64,000 bases of DNA from an uncultured Alistipes sp. (GCA_947629705.1 CANREN010000003.1:1-64000), one strand, 5' to 3'. Shown: positions 44,115 to 53,996, counted from the stretch's first letter. Notes: generated by a model from the sequence alone, not told the origin. Program-made: numbers and translations.

Positions 44115-47100
44115 TCAATCGTTCCGCTTGCGGAAATAGTTCACGGCATTGCGGAACAGCGGCTGTTCCTTGTTGCCGGCGATATTGCGGAACACGTTCG
44201 GTTCCCAACGCTCCGTGTGGCCCATCTTGCCGAGGATCCGGCCGTCGCGCGAAACGATGCCCTCGATCGCATACGACGAACCGTTGGGATTCCACGGTGC
44301 CTCGGCGGTCGGCTCTCCGTCCGGCCCGGCATACTGGAACGCCACCTGCCCGTTGGCAAAGAGCTCGCGCGCCAGCTCCTCGCCGACAACGAACTTGCCC
44401 TCGCCGTGGCTCACGGCGATCGTATGCAGGTCGCCGGGGTCGAAACCGGCCAGCCACGGCGAACAAACCGAAGCCACGCGCGTCGTAACGATCTGCGATA
44501 TATGGCGGTTGATATCGTTGCGGAAAAGGGTTGCCGAATTTCTGTTCATCAAGCCCAAACGCCCATACGGCAGCAGGCCCGATTTGACCAACGCCTGGAA
44601 TCCGTTGCAGATGCCCAGAATCAAGCCGCCGCGGTCGAGCAGCGCATGGATTTCGTCGCGAATCGCCTGGTTGTTCAACACATTGACGATGAGTTTCGCG
44701 CTGCCGTCCGGTTCATCGCCCGCCGAGAATCCGCCGCACAGCACGAAGATATGGCAGCGGCGAATCTCCTCCTTCATCGCAGCGATCGACCGCAGAATAT
44801 CGTCGCCGCCGAGGTTGCACAGTACGCCGGTACGCACCTCGGCACCCGCACGACGGAATGCCCGCGCCGTATCGTAATCGCAGTTCGTGCCCGGGAAGAC
44901 GGGCAGATAAGCTACCGGATGTTCGACCGCTTCGCCCGGGTATTCGACGATGCGGCGCACGGGTTCGGCGGCCATCATCGGCGCACGGTTGTCGCCCTTG
45001 TCGGGATAGATCGCCGCATAACGTTCGGTGTTGGCCGCATAGAGCGTTTCGAGCGGCATCCGCACCCCGCCGACGATCACGGCCGCGTCGTCCATCGTGC
45101 GACCGACCGGCTCGGCATGGGGATATTCCAATGCCTCCGCGCACTCGACCAAAATCGAGCCGTAGGCATAATCGTAGAGTTTCGTCTCGTCGCACGTTAC
45201 CTCGACGCCGATTTCGTTTCCGAAAGCCATTTTCGCCAACCCCTCGGCCACGCCGCCGAATCCGACCGACCATCCGGCCACGATCCGTCCGTCGGCGATC
45301 GCGTCGCTCACGAAGCCGAAGTTGCGTTTCAGCTGCTCCGTGTCGGGCATCCCGTTGGCGCGGGGCGTATGACGGATCAGATAGAGGCGGTCGCCCGCCC
45401 GTTTCAGATCGGTCGAAATCACCTTGCCGGCATCGACCGTCGTGATGCCGAACGCCATCAGCATCGGCGGCACGTTAATGTCCTGGAACGTACCCGACAT
45501 CGAATCCTTGCCGCCGATGGCGGGAAGACCTAACTCGACCTGCATCCGCAAGGCCCCGAGCAAGGCACTCAACGGCTTGCCCCACGACACGGCTTCGCGC
45601 GTCATCCGTTCGAAATACTCCTGATAGGAGTAACGCATCCGGTCGTATCGGCCGCCCGCCGCCACGACTTTCGCCGCAGCTTCGACCACGGCATAAGCCG
45701 CCCCGTGGTAGGGGCTCCACGACGCAACGTAGGGATTGTAGCCGAATGCCATGATGCTGGCCATATCGGTGTAGCCGTCGGTCGGCAGTTTCTGCACCGA
45801 CACCTGCGTCTCGCTGCGCTGCGTGCGTCCGCCGAAGGGCATCAACACGGTCGAAGCACCGATCGTGGCATCGAACATCTCGATAAGCCCCTTTTGCGAG
45901 AGGACGTTCCGATCCTGCAAATTATGAATAAATCGTTCGGCGACGGTCGCGCCCTCCACCTTGCGGAGGAAGGGATCGCGGGCCTCCACAGCGGCAATGA
46001 CCGCCTCGGCACGATGCTTGGCACCGGCACTGTCGATGAACTTGCGCGACAGGTCGACGACCTGCCGGCCGTGATAGTACATCCGCATACGGGCCGTATC
46101 GGTTACATCGGCCACCTCCGTCGCCTCGATATTCTCCTCGCGGCAATAGGCCAGAAACGCATCGACCTCCTTCGCCTCGACGACGACAGCCATGCGCTCC
46201 TGCGATTCGCTGATCGCTAACTCCGTAGCATTCAGACCGCTGTACTTCACAGGCACGCGGTCGAGGTAAATATCCAGTCCGTCGGCCAATTCGCCGATGG
46301 CCACGCTGACACCGCCGGCCCCGAAGTCGTTCGATTTTTTTATTAATCGGGTTACTTCCGCTCTGCGGAACAAGCGCTCCAATTTGCGTTCCTCGGGCGC
46401 ATTGCCTTTCTGCACCTCGCTGCCGCAGGTCTCCAGCGAATGGGCATCGTGCCCTTTCGACGAACCCGTCGCCCCGCCAATGCCGTCGCGGCCCGTACGA
46501 CCGCCCAGCATCAGGATTTTATCTCCTGCGACGGGCGCTTCGCGACGCACAGCGGCCGCCTTCACGGCGCCGACCACCGCGCCGACCTCCAAACGCTTCG
46601 CCACGTACCCATCGTGATAGATTTCGCGCACGTGGGTCGTCGCCAAACCGATCTGGTTGCCGTAACTGGAATAGCCCGCCGCGGCCTTTTTCGAGATGAG
46701 GCTCTGCGGCAGCTTACCCGGCAGCGTATCGGCCACCGGCTGCCAAATGTCGCCCGCACCGGTTACGCGCATCGCCTGATAGACGTAGCTGCGGCCCGAC
46801 AACGGGTCGCGGATCGCCCCGCCCAAACAGGTCGAAGCACCGCCGAACGGTTCGATTTCGGTCGGATGGTTGTGGGTTTCGTTCTTGAATTGGAGGAGCC
46901 ACCGCTCCGTCGCGCCGTCGACCTCCACGTCGACATAGATCGAGCAGGCATTGTTCTCGTCGCTCACCTCCAGGTCGTCCAACTTGCCGGTCGCCCGCAG
47001 ATAACGCGCGCCGATGGTCGCCAGGTCCATCAGGCAGATGCGCTTATGCTCGCGGCCCAACTCGCGCCGGATCCGCAAATACAAAGCCAACGATCGATCG

Positions 47101-47828
47101 ATGTCCTCTTTGATAAAAGATTCCTCGACGGCGATGTCCTCCAACTCGGTCGTAAAGGTCGTATGCCGGCAGTGATCGCTCCAATAGGTGTCCAAAATGC
47201 GCAGCTCCGTTTCATAGGGATCGCGCCCCTCCTCGCGGAAATAGCGCACCACCTCGCGCAGGTCGTCGGCATTCATCGCCAGCCCGTACTGCCTGCAAAA
47301 AGGCTCCAGCTCGCTATCCGCCAGCTGCGTAAATCCGTCGAGCACCGGCACGGGCTTCACCTCGGCCTGCTCCCGATCGGTCAGCGTATCGAGCGACTTT
47401 TCACGCGACTCGACGCTGTTGATGCAATAATGGCGGATGCGGGCCAGCTCCTCGTCCGTAACGGCATCGTCGAAGATCAACAGCTTCGACGAACGGATGC
47501 GCACCTCGGCCGACGGGTCGATCAACCGCACGCAATCGACCGCCGAAGCGGCCCGCTGGTCGAACTGCCCGGGCAGGAACTCGATGGCGAGGCACCTGCG
47601 GCCCGCCAGATCGCACGTATCCGACACCGTATCGGTTACCACCTCGCCGAATACCGCGTAACGGCTCTTTTCGAGCAGCCCGGCCGTGAATCCGAACAGG
47701 TCGTAGACATTCAACAGCCGCAACTCGGTGAGATGCAGTTTGAGACTGCCGTTCAATTCGCGGCGCAGGCTCTCGGCCTCGACCCGGTATTGCGGCAGCT
47801 TCTCGACGAAAATCCGGTAATTTCCCAT
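44115..47828 (-). CDS. purL: Phosphoribosylformylglycinamidine synthase, single-chain
   Basis: The 1237-aa large-type enzyme converts FGAR and glutamine to FGAM (step 4). It includes the linker domain (DTYWSDHCRHTTF near 210), two PurM-like halves (NETHNHPTEIEPFGGASTC; KDSMSGTFQDINVPPML), and a C-terminal class I glutaminase domain from about 970 with the nucleophile in GICNGFQALVKSGLLP. No separate purQ or purS is needed, consistent with their absence. Confidence 0.98.
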   Translation of the reverse strand: MGNYRIFVEKLPQYRVEAESLRRELNGSLKLHLTELRLLNVYDLFGFTAGLLEKSRYAVFGEVVTDTVSDTCDLAGRRCLAIEFLPGQFDQRAASAVDCVRLIDPSAEVRIRSSKLLIFDDAVTDEELARIRHYCINSVESREKSLDTLTDREQAEVKPVPVLDGFTQLADSELEPFCRQYGLAMNADDLREVVRYFREEGRDPYETELRILDTYWSDHCRHTTFTTELEDIAVEESFIKEDIDRSLALYLRIRRELGREHKRICLMDLATIGARYLRATGKLDDLEVSDENNACSIYVDVEVDGATERWLLQFKNETHNHPTEIEPFGGASTCLGGAIRDPLSGRSYVYQAMRVTGAGDIWQPVADTLPGKLPQSLISKKAAAGYSSYGNQIGLATTHVREIYHDGYVAKRLEVGAVVGAVKAAAVRREAPVAGDKILMLGGRTGRDGIGGATGSSKGHDAHSLETCGSEVQKGNAPEERKLERLFRRAEVTRLIKKSNDFGAGGVSVAIGELADGLDIYLDRVPVKYSGLNATELAISESQERMAVVVEAKEVDAFLAYCREENIEATEVADVTDTARMRMYYHGRQVVDLSRKFIDSAGAKHRAEAVIAAVEARDPFLRKVEGATVAERFIHNLQDRNVLSQKGLIEMFDATIGASTVLMPFGGRTQRSETQVSVQKLPTDGYTDMASIMAFGYNPYVASWSPYHGAAYAVVEAAAKVVAAGGRYDRMRYSYQEYFERMTREAVSWGKPLSALLGALRMQVELGLPAIGGKDSMSGTFQDINVPPMLMAFGITTVDAGKVISTDLKRAGDRLYLIRHTPRANGMPDTEQLKRNFGFVSDAIADGRIVAGWSVGFGGVAEGLAKMAFGNEIGVEVTCDETKLYDYAYGSILVECAEALEYPHAEPVGRTMDDAAVIVGGVRMPLETLYAANTERYAAIYPDKGDNRAPMMAAEPVRRIVEYPGEAVEHPVAYLPVFPGTNCDYDTARAFRRAGAEVRTGVLCNLGGDDILRSIAAMKEEIRRCHIFVLCGGFSAGDEPDGSAKLIVNVLNNQAIRDEIHALLDRGGLILGICNGFQALVKSGLLPYGRLGLMNRNSATLFRNDINRHISQIVTTRVASVCSPWLAGFDPGDLHTIAVSHGEGKFVVGEELARELFANGQVAFQYAGPDGEPTAEAPWNPNGSSYAIEGIVSRDGRILGKMGHTERWEPNVFRNIAGNKEQPLFRNAVNYFRKRND

Positions 47829-47841
47829 ATTTGTTTCGTGG

Positions 47842-48951
47842 CTATTTCACAAAATCATTCGCCCAACAGCGGGCATAGGTCTCGGGGGTCGCACCGACAA
47901 ACGTAATGTGTCCCATCTTGCGCTTCGGACGGCTTTCCGTCTTGCCGTAGAAGTGGACGTGAACATCCGTCCGCTTTTCGGCCGCGACCCGTGCAGCGAT
48001 CCGCTCGGCAGCGGCCAGATCCTGTCCGAGGATGTTTTTCATCACGGTCGGAGCGGCCAGCTCCGGCGTGTGCAGCTCCTCGCCGACTAAATAACGCGCC
48101 AATTCGCGGAATTGGTTCGTCGTGGCACCCTCGATGGTGTAGTGGCCCGAATTGTGGGGACGCGGCGCCATCTCGTTGAAATAAAACGCCTCGCCGCGCA
48201 CGAAATACTCGATGGCCAGAATCCCCCGATAGCCGCACGCGCGCATGAAACGTTCGCTCTCGACGCGCATCCGCTCCAGCACCCCGGCATTCCGGCCGGC
48301 CGGCACGAAACACAAATCGAGAATCCCGTCGCGATGGACGTTGCGGCCGATCGGGAAACTCACCACCCGACGCTCATCGGCGACCATCACGACGCTGGCC
48401 TCGAAATCGAACGGCACGAACTCCTCCAAAATAGAGGGCACCGCCACCAAGGGCAGTGCCTTTTCGATATCCGCTTCCGTGCGCAGAAGCGCTTGTCCGT
48501 GGCCGTCGTAGCCCATCGCACGGGTTTTCAACACCGCCGGCAGGCCCAATTCGGCGACCGCCCGTCGCAGCGAATCCTCGTCGTCGACCGCCCGGAAATC
48601 GGGCGTCTGCAAGCCGTGGTCGCGGGCGTTCTGCTTCTCCCGCAACCGATCCTGCGAATCGTAAAGCGGACGATAGCCCTGCGGAATGCGGTATTTTTCG
48701 CACAACGGGATCAGTATCTCCCCCGGGACGTTCTCGAACTCATAGGTAACGACATCGCTGCGGCGGCAGAGCTCCTCCACGGCAGCCGGATCGTCGAATC
48801 GTCCGACGATCCGCTCCCCGCACGCAGCGAACGCAGGGGCATCCGGAGCCGGATCGAGCGCGATGCACCGCACCTCGGTCGCCAACGTCCGGGCCTGCTC
48901 CGCGAGCATCAGCCCCAACTGCCCTCCTCCTATGATGCCGATGGTCGTCAT
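47842..48951 (-). CDS. purK: 5-(Carboxyamino)imidazole ribonucleotide synthase
   Basis: The 369-aa ATP-grasp enzyme makes N5-CAIR from AIR and bicarbonate (step 6a). It begins [17 protein letters not shown] and has [24 protein letters not shown], and [17 protein letters not shown]. Its start overlaps the purE stop by ATGA, so the two enzymes that act in sequence are translationally coupled. Confidence 0.97.
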   Translation of the reverse strand: MTTIGIIGGGQLGLMLAEQARTLATEVRCIALDPAPDAPAFAACGERIVGRFDDPAAVEELCRRSDVVTYEFENVPGEILIPLCEKYRIPQGYRPLYDSQDRLREKQNARDHGLQTPDFRAVDDEDSLRRAVAELGLPAVLKTRAMGYDGHGQALLRTEADIEKALPLVAVPSILEEFVPFDFEASVVMVADERRVVSFPIGRNVHRDGILDLCFVPAGRNAGVLERMRVESERFMRACGYRGILAIEYFVRGEAFYFNEMAPRPHNSGHYTIEGATTNQFRELARYLVGEELHTPELAAPTVMKNILGQDLAAAERIAARVAAEKRTDVHVHFYGKTESRPKRKMGHITFVGATPETYARCWANDFVK

Positions 48952-49415
48952 AATTCGATTTTCAGCACATCCTCGGTCTGGCGTTTGCGGAAGGCCTCCA
49001 ATTCGGCGGCCAACGCCTCATCGCCCAATGCCAGGATCGAAACGGCGATCAAGGCGGCATTTTTGGCCCCGTTGATGGCGGTCGTCGCCACGGGAACGCC
49101 TCCGGGCATCTGCACGATCGAAAGCAGCGAATCCAATCCGTTCAAGGCACGGGACCTGACCGGCACGCCCACGACGGGCAGCGTGGTCATGGCGGCGACC
49201 ATGCCCGGCAGATGGGCGGCACCGCCCGCACCGGCGATAATGACGCCGATCCCGCGCTCCTTGGCGGTACGGGCATATTCGTAGAGCAATTCGGGCGTGC
49301 GATGGGCGCTCACCACCCGTTTTTCAAAGGGTATGCCGAACGATTCCAACGTCGCGACGGCCTCGGCCATCACCTCGTAATCGCTCACGGAACCCATAAT
49401 CACACCGACTTTCAT
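48948..49415 (-). CDS. purE: N5-carboxyaminoimidazole ribonucleotide mutase
   Basis: The 155-aa class I enzyme moves the carboxyl from N5 to C4 of the imidazole (step 6b). It has [24 protein letters not shown], and [11 protein letters not shown]. It is the first gene of the purine run and carries the purine promoter. A longer in-frame start exists at 49484; that extension ([11 protein letters not shown]...) contains a G9 tract and is not conserved in PurE, so the ATG at 49415 is preferred. Confidence 0.96.
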   Translation of the reverse strand: MKVGVIMGSVSDYEVMAEAVATLESFGIPFEKRVVSAHRTPELLYEYARTAKERGIGVIIAGAGGAAHLPGMVAAMTTLPVVGVPVRSRALNGLDSLLSIVQMPGGVPVATTAINGAKNAALIAVSILALGDEALAAELEAFRKRQTEDVLKIEL

Positions 49416-49428
49416 AGTATTTTCCTTT

Positions 49429-49491
49429 CCCCCCCCCTCCTCCTGTTTTCCGAAAACGACCGGCCGCCACAACGTTGCAGTCATGGCGGCC
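49429..49491 (-). promoter_or_regulatory. purE leader: stem-loop and G9 tract
   Basis: The leader contains a strong hairpin GGCCGCCA...TGGCGGCC (49462-49491) whose border holds an in-frame ATG. After it come a purine-rich AGGAGGA stretch and nine consecutive G (49429-49437) 13 bp before the purE ATG. No U-run follows, so it is not a terminator. It may control translation initiation. Confidence 0.5.
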
Positions 49492-49522
49492 GCAGTCTAT
49501 CCGCACACGTTTCTCGAAAGGA

Positions 49523-49554
49523 CAAAAATAACGTTTCCCGTTCGCCTTTTCAAA
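49523..49554 (-). promoter_or_regulatory. Promoter of the purine run
   Basis: On the minus strand this reads TTTG (49551-49554), a 20-bp spacer, then TATTTTTG (49523-49530). The predicted start near 49519 gives a leader of about 100 nt before purE. Confidence 0.7.
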
Positions 49555-49580
49555 AATACGGTCGACATTCTTTCCACAAA

Positions 49581-50681
49581 TTATCGACAATCCGACGGCG
49601 CTTTCGTCTCGCAATAGGCGCATCGGCAGATGCCGTCCTCGCCGCGGCGGAACAACTGATCGACATCCTCCGTCGCAGCGATGCACCGACGGTTGGCGCA
49701 TTTCAGCTCGTTGACGAGATAGGGCTCATTGAAAACCGGCGTCCGGTCGAACGGACGATTGCCGTCGGCCCATTCGAGCAGGGTCAGAATCAACGCCATA
49801 CGCACGAATTTGCCGTTCTCGACCTGTCGGAAATAGGCGGCCCGCGGATCGTTGTCCACCTCGCGCGCGATTTCGTTCACGCGCGGCAGCGGATGGAGGA
49901 TCACCATATCGGGTTTGGCCCTCGTCAGTTTCGCGGCATCGAGCACGAAGCTGTTTTTCACGCGGTCGAACTCCTCCTCGTCGAGGAAGCGCTCCTTCTG
50001 CACGCGTGTCATGTAGAGGATATCCAATTCGGGCATCACCTCCTCCATCGTGCGCACTTCGCGGAAAGTCAGCTGCGAATTGGCCTGCATCTCCTGCAGC
50101 ATGTAGTCGGGCAGGCGCAGCTCCTCGGGCGAAATCAGGATGACGCGGATACCCGCATACCGCGACAGCGCCTTGATCAACGAATGCACCGTGCGGCCGA
50201 ATTTCAGGTCGCCGCAGAAGCCGATGGTCAGATGGTCGAAGCGTCCCTTTTCGCGCTTGACGGTCAGCAGATCGGTCAGCGTCTGGGTCGGATGGGCATG
50301 GCTGCCGTCGCCCGCATTGATGACCGGAATGCCGGCATACTGCGAAGCCACGAGCGGCGCCCCCTCCTTGAAGTGGCGCATGGCGATGATGTCGGCGAAG
50401 CACCGGATGACCCGCACGGTATCGGCGACGGTCTCGCCTTTCGACACCGACGACGAAGCGGCATCCGAGAAGCCGATGACCTGCCCGCCCAACTCCAACA
50501 TGGCCGAGGTGAAACTCAACCGCGTACGGGTCGACGGTTCGTAGAACAACGTGGCTAATTTCCTGCCCTTGCAGGCTTCGCGATACTGCTCGCGATGGGC
50601 GATGATGCGTTCGGCCAAAGCGACGATCGCTTCGGTCTCCTCGACCGTCAGGTCGGTCGGATCTATCAAATGGCGCAGCAT
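49581..50681 (-). CDS. pyrB: Aspartate carbamoyltransferase with C-terminal PyrI-like zinc domain
   Basis: The 366-aa enzyme makes carbamoyl aspartate. The catalytic part (about 1-310) shows the carbamoyl-phosphate loop [27 protein letters not shown], and [11 protein letters not shown]. It then extends by about 55 residues that end in LKCANRRC...CAYCETK, a Cx4C...Cx2C array matching the zinc domain of the regulatory chain PyrI. The nucleotide-binding domain of PyrI is absent, and no pyrI is in the window. This fusion is unusual: in E. coli the zinc domain is on a separate chain. It is the last gene of the pyr run. Confidence 0.95.
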   Translation of the reverse strand: MLRHLIDPTDLTVEETEAIVALAERIIAHREQYREACKGRKLATLFYEPSTRTRLSFTSAMLELGGQVIGFSDAASSSVSKGETVADTVRVIRCFADIIAMRHFKEGAPLVASQYAGIPVINAGDGSHAHPTQTLTDLLTVKREKGRFDHLTIGFCGDLKFGRTVHSLIKALSRYAGIRVILISPEELRLPDYMLQEMQANSQLTFREVRTMEEVMPELDILYMTRVQKERFLDEEEFDRVKNSFVLDAAKLTRAKPDMVILHPLPRVNEIAREVDNDPRAAYFRQVENGKFVRMALILTLLEWADGNRPFDRTPVFNEPYLVNELKCANRRCIAATEDVDQLFRRGEDGICRCAYCETKAPSDCR

Positions 50682-50756
50682 AAGTTGTATTTTTAATTAC
50701 GCGATTCTTTCAATTTTCAGGTATCTGCGATTTTTTACACCGGTTCGCCCCGCTCG

Positions 50757-51395
50757 CTATTTCATCCAGCTTTCGTCCGCGGGATTGTCGCGGAACTGCA
50801 ACAGGCGGGCCTTGTCCTCGGGACGGATATATCCCTCGTCGGCGGCCACCTCGACCAACGCATCGAGATTCGAAAGGCTGTAATTCACGACCCGGGCTTC
50901 GCGCATACGGTCGATTCCCCTCTTCATGCCGTATGTGAAGATCGAAGCGACGCCCAACACCTCGGCACCCGCCTCGCGCAACGTCCCGACCACTTCGAGA
51001 CACGAACCGGCGGTCGAAATCAAATCCTCGACGACGACGACCTTCTGCCCCTTTTCGAGCTTGCCCTCGATGCGGTTCTGCCGACCGTGATCCTTGTTTC
51101 CCGAGCGGACGTAGCCCATCGGCAGATCGAGCAGCGTGGCCGTGATGGCGGCATGGGCGATGCCTGCGGTCGACGTGCCCATCAGCACCTCGGCCTCGGG
51201 GAACTTCGCACGGATGATTTCGGCCAATCCGGCCTCGACCCGCCTGCGTACTTCGACCGCCGTAAGCGTCAACCGGTTATCGCAATAAATCGGGCTTTTG
51301 ATGCCGCTGGCCCACGTAAAAGGCTCCTCGGGGCGCAAGAACACAGCGCCGATAGCCAACAAATCCTTCGCAATCGCTTTTTCCATATCTTTCAT
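50757..51395 (-). CDS. pyrE: Orotate phosphoribosyltransferase
   Basis: The 212-aa enzyme joins orotate and PRPP to give OMP. Motifs are PFTWASGIKSPIYCDNR near 21, the PRPP loop VVVVEDLISTAGSC near 115, and the catalytic RSGNKDHGRQN. I start at ATG 51395 (MKDMEKAIAKDLL), which matches the usual family start; 51386 is a possible alternative. It lies between pyrF and pyrB on the same strand, with a 140-bp gap upstream holding a palindromic element. Confidence 0.96.
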   Translation of the reverse strand: MKDMEKAIAKDLLAIGAVFLRPEEPFTWASGIKSPIYCDNRLTLTAVEVRRRVEAGLAEIIRAKFPEAEVLMGTSTAGIAHAAITATLLDLPMGYVRSGNKDHGRQNRIEGKLEKGQKVVVVEDLISTAGSCLEVVGTLREAGAEVLGVASIFTYGMKRGIDRMREARVVNYSLSNLDALVEVAADEGYIRPEDKARLLQFRDNPADESWMK

Positions 51396-51433
51396 TCGAA
51401 TTAATCTTCCTGTTCGCATCATTTCGGTAACAT

Positions 51434-51514
51434 GCGGCTCCATGAGCCGCGCGAGCCGCAGCCTACGGGCGGCGGAGGCTTGCCACAGCTCACCTCCGCA
51501 GGCTGCGCCCGCCC
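51434..51514. repeat. GC-rich palindromic intergenic element, copy B
   Basis: Two structures sit in the pyrF-pyrE gap. The first is a perfect hairpin GCGGCTC-CAT-GAGCCGC (51434-51450). The second is a larger stem in which GCAGCCT (51458-51464) and GCGGAGG (51472-51478) pair with CCTCCGCAGGCTGC (51493-51506). It shares words with the tract at 30212-30300. It may stabilise mRNA inside the operon or be a REP-like repeat. Confidence 0.55.
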
Positions 51515-51535
51515 ATACACTTTATGAATCGTTCA

Positions 51536-52252
51536 TCACGCCTGCCCCAGGAATTCGGAGACGCAACGGCGATACGCCGCTACGGGGTCGTCCGCCGCCG
51601 TAATGGGGCGTCCCACGACGATGAAATCCGATCCGATTTCACGCGCCCGGGCCGGTGTCGTAACCCGCACCTGATCGGCGGCCTCGCCGTCGGCAAAGCG
51701 GATGCCGGGCGTAACGGTCAAAAATTCCCGTCCGCAGGCTTCGTGCACCATGCCCGCCTCCAAGGGCGAGCAGACCACGCCGTCGAGTCCCGCCTCGCGC
51801 GCGTTGAGTGCATACTGCACGATGGTTTCGTTCATCGAGGCGCCGATCAACAGTTCGCGCCGCATCCGCTCCTCGCTCGTCGAGGTGAGCTGCGTTACGG
51901 CGATCAACAGCGGCCGCGACCCGTCGGGACGGGTCAATCCCTCGCGCGCCGCCCGCATCATCTCGACGGTGCCCGCCGCATGGACGTTGCATAGGTCGAC
52001 CTCCAACCGCGACAAGACGGCCATCGCCTTGCGCACCGTATTGGGAATGTCGTGGAGCTTCAGATCGAGGAAAATGCGGTGGCCGCGCCGCTTGATTTCG
52101 CGGACGACGGCCGGCCCTTCGGCATAGAAGAGCTCCATGCCGATCTTCAAAAAAGGTTTTTTGGATTCGGCCGTAAAGCGATCGAGGAAACGGAAAGTAT
52201 CCTCGGCCGATTTGAAATCGCAGGCGATGATAACGTCATTCGGATAATTCAT
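51536..52252 (-). CDS. pyrF: Orotidine 5'-phosphate decarboxylase
   Basis: The 238-aa enzyme decarboxylates OMP to UMP. The catalytic KxxKxD signature appears as FLDLKLHDIPNTV near 60; VVGRPITAADDP gives the phosphate loop. The sequence is of the E. coli-like group I type. It lies 24 bp after pyrD, in a short AT-rich gap with repeated ATTCAT words. Confidence 0.96.
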   Translation of the reverse strand: MNYPNDVIIACDFKSAEDTFRFLDRFTAESKKPFLKIGMELFYAEGPAVVREIKRRGHRIFLDLKLHDIPNTVRKAMAVLSRLEVDLCNVHAAGTVEMMRAAREGLTRPDGSRPLLIAVTQLTSTSEERMRRELLIGASMNETIVQYALNAREAGLDGVVCSPLEAGMVHEACGREFLTVTPGIRFADGEAADQVRVTTPARAREIGSDFIVVGRPITAADDPVAAYRRCVSEFLGQA

Positions 52253-52276
52253 AATTCATAATTCATCATTTATCAT

Positions 52277-53200
52277 TTACCATTCATCATTATGTGCCGA
52301 GCCGATAATATCGCTCAATCGTTCGATGCCGAGCCGCTCCATCTCCGCAGGCAGCGCCTCGACGATCTCCCTGCAGGCATAGGGATTGACCAGATTGGCC
52401 GCACCGACCTCGACGGCCGTGGCACCGGCCATCATCATCTCGATGACGTCGCGGGCCGACTGCACACCGCCGCAGCCGATGACGGGCACCGCACAGGCCT
52501 TGGCCGCCTGATAGACCATCCGCACGGCCAACGGGAAGACGGCCGGACCGGAGAATCCGCCCATCGTATTGGCAACGACCGCCCGCCGCCGCCGTACGTC
52601 GATCCGCATGCCGAGCACCGTATTGATGAGGCACAACCCGTCGGCACCGGCCTCCACGCAGGCACGGGCGATAGCGACAATGTCCGAAACGTTGGGCGAA
52701 AGTTTCATATAGACGGGTTTGGTCGTTACGGCCTTCACCGCACGGGTTACCTCGGCGGCCGATTCGGGCGACGTGCCGAACGACATGCCGCCGTGGCGCA
52801 CGTTGGGGCAGGAGATATTCACCTCGATGATCCCTACCTGCTCCTCGCGGTCGATGCGCTCGCAGCAATAGGCGTATTCGTCGACCGAAAAGCCCGAGAT
52901 ATTGGCAATTACCTTTTTATGAAAGAACGTTTTAAGGCGCGGCAGCTCATCGTAGATGACGGCGTCGATCCCGGGGTTCTGCAACCCGACGGCGTTGATC
53001 ATCCCGGCCGTGCATTCGGCGATGCGGGGGGTCGGATTGCCGTAGCGCGGTTCACGGGTCGTACCCTTGAACGAAAAGGTTCCCAGCACGTCGAGGTCGT
53101 AGAAATCCTTGAACTCGCTGCCGTAACCGAACGTGCCGCTGGCCGGAACGACCGGATTGTCCAACCGCCAGCCGCTCAATACAACCGATGTGTCTACCAT
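52277..53200 (-). CDS. pyrD: Dihydroorotate dehydrogenase, class 1B catalytic subunit
   Basis: The 307-aa FMN enzyme oxidises dihydroorotate to orotate and passes electrons through PyrK to NAD. It has PVVPASGTFGYG, the catalytic Cys region NISCPNVRHGG, KLSPNVSDIVAIARA, INTVLGMRID, and GCGGVQSARDVIEMMMAGATAVEVG. The start at 53200 overlaps the pyrK end by 7 bp; the longer track ORF is a shadow of pyrK. Confidence 0.97.
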   Translation of the reverse strand: MVDTSVVLSGWRLDNPVVPASGTFGYGSEFKDFYDLDVLGTFSFKGTTREPRYGNPTPRIAECTAGMINAVGLQNPGIDAVIYDELPRLKTFFHKKVIANISGFSVDEYAYCCERIDREEQVGIIEVNISCPNVRHGGMSFGTSPESAAEVTRAVKAVTTKPVYMKLSPNVSDIVAIARACVEAGADGLCLINTVLGMRIDVRRRRAVVANTMGGFSGPAVFPLAVRMVYQAAKACAVPVIGCGGVQSARDVIEMMMAGATAVEVGAANLVNPYACREIVEALPAEMERLGIERLSDIIGSAHNDEW

Positions 53201-53931
53201 ACGATCTCTCCTTTCTCCAATACGGGGCCCTCTTTGCAGATGCGTTTCGGCCCGTTTTTGGTCCTGCACGTGCAACCCATGCAGCCGCCGAAGCCGCAGC
53301 CCATGCGCTCCTCGAACGAAAGCTGGCCCTCTTGCGGCACGGCGTCGCACAACGCGCGAAGCATCGGCAGCGGCCCGCATGCGTAAAAATAATCGAAATC
53401 GAGGTTCCGATGGGCGATGGCCGTCGTTACGAACCCCTTGACGCCGGCCGAGCCGTCGACCGTCGCGACCGTTACGCCGCAGCCCAAAGCGCGGAACTCC
53501 GCTTCGTAGAAACATTCGGCGGCCGTATTGAAGCCCAATACCGCCTGCACGGGAAGTCCCGCCGCAAGCAATCGTTTGGCCAACAGGTAGAGCGGCGGCA
53601 CCCCGACCCCGCCTCCGACGAGCAGCGGCCGCCGCAAATCGGCGCCGATCGAGAATCCGTTGCCGAGACCGGTCAGCAGATCGAGCTCGTCGCCGGCCTT
53701 CATGCGGCTCATGCGCTCCGTGCCCTCGCCCACGACCTTGTAGATCAACGTCAGCCGATCGGGTTCGCAGTCGCACACGGAGATCGGCCGCCGCAGGAAC
53801 AGTCCGTCGATCGCAAGGTTGACGAACTGCCCGGGCGCGGTGATCGCCTGCGTATCGCCCGCCAGCGTCATCCGCCACACCGAAGCCGTCAACGGTTCAT
53901 TCGACCGGATTTGATAAATGTCTTTTTTCAT
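53194..53931 (-). CDS. pyrK: Dihydroorotate dehydrogenase electron-transfer subunit
   Basis: The 245-aa protein carries FAD and a 2Fe-2S cluster and links PyrD to NAD. It shows the FAD site RRPISVCDC, the NAD loop LLVGGGVGVPPLYLLAK, and the cluster motif ERMGCGFGGCMGCTC with a later Cys in RICKEGPVL. It is the class 1B partner of the next gene, with overlapping reading frames. Confidence 0.97.
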   Translation of the reverse strand: MKKDIYQIRSNEPLTASVWRMTLAGDTQAITAPGQFVNLAIDGLFLRRPISVCDCEPDRLTLIYKVVGEGTERMSRMKAGDELDLLTGLGNGFSIGADLRRPLLVGGGVGVPPLYLLAKRLLAAGLPVQAVLGFNTAAECFYEAEFRALGCGVTVATVDGSAGVKGFVTTAIAHRNLDFDYFYACGPLPMLRALCDAVPQEGQLSFEERMGCGFGGCMGCTCRTKNGPKRICKEGPVLEKGEIVW

Positions 53932-53996
53932 GCTCTCTTTTCATTCCGTTCGGAGCGCCCGGCGGCCTCCGAAATTTCCGTTCTCCCGCACTCCGG

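Noticed and set aside
49416-49484. N-terminal extension of PurE from ATG 49484 as the main product
   Set aside because: The extension is not part of the conserved PurE fold and contains a homopolymer tract; the usual PurE start ([12 protein letters not shown]) is at 49415. Kept only as a regulatory finding.
52246-52290. Repeated ATTCAT/ATCATT words between pyrF and pyrD as a regulatory repeat
   Set aside because: The units are irregular and AT-rich, in a gap of only 24 bp; chance and low complexity explain them.
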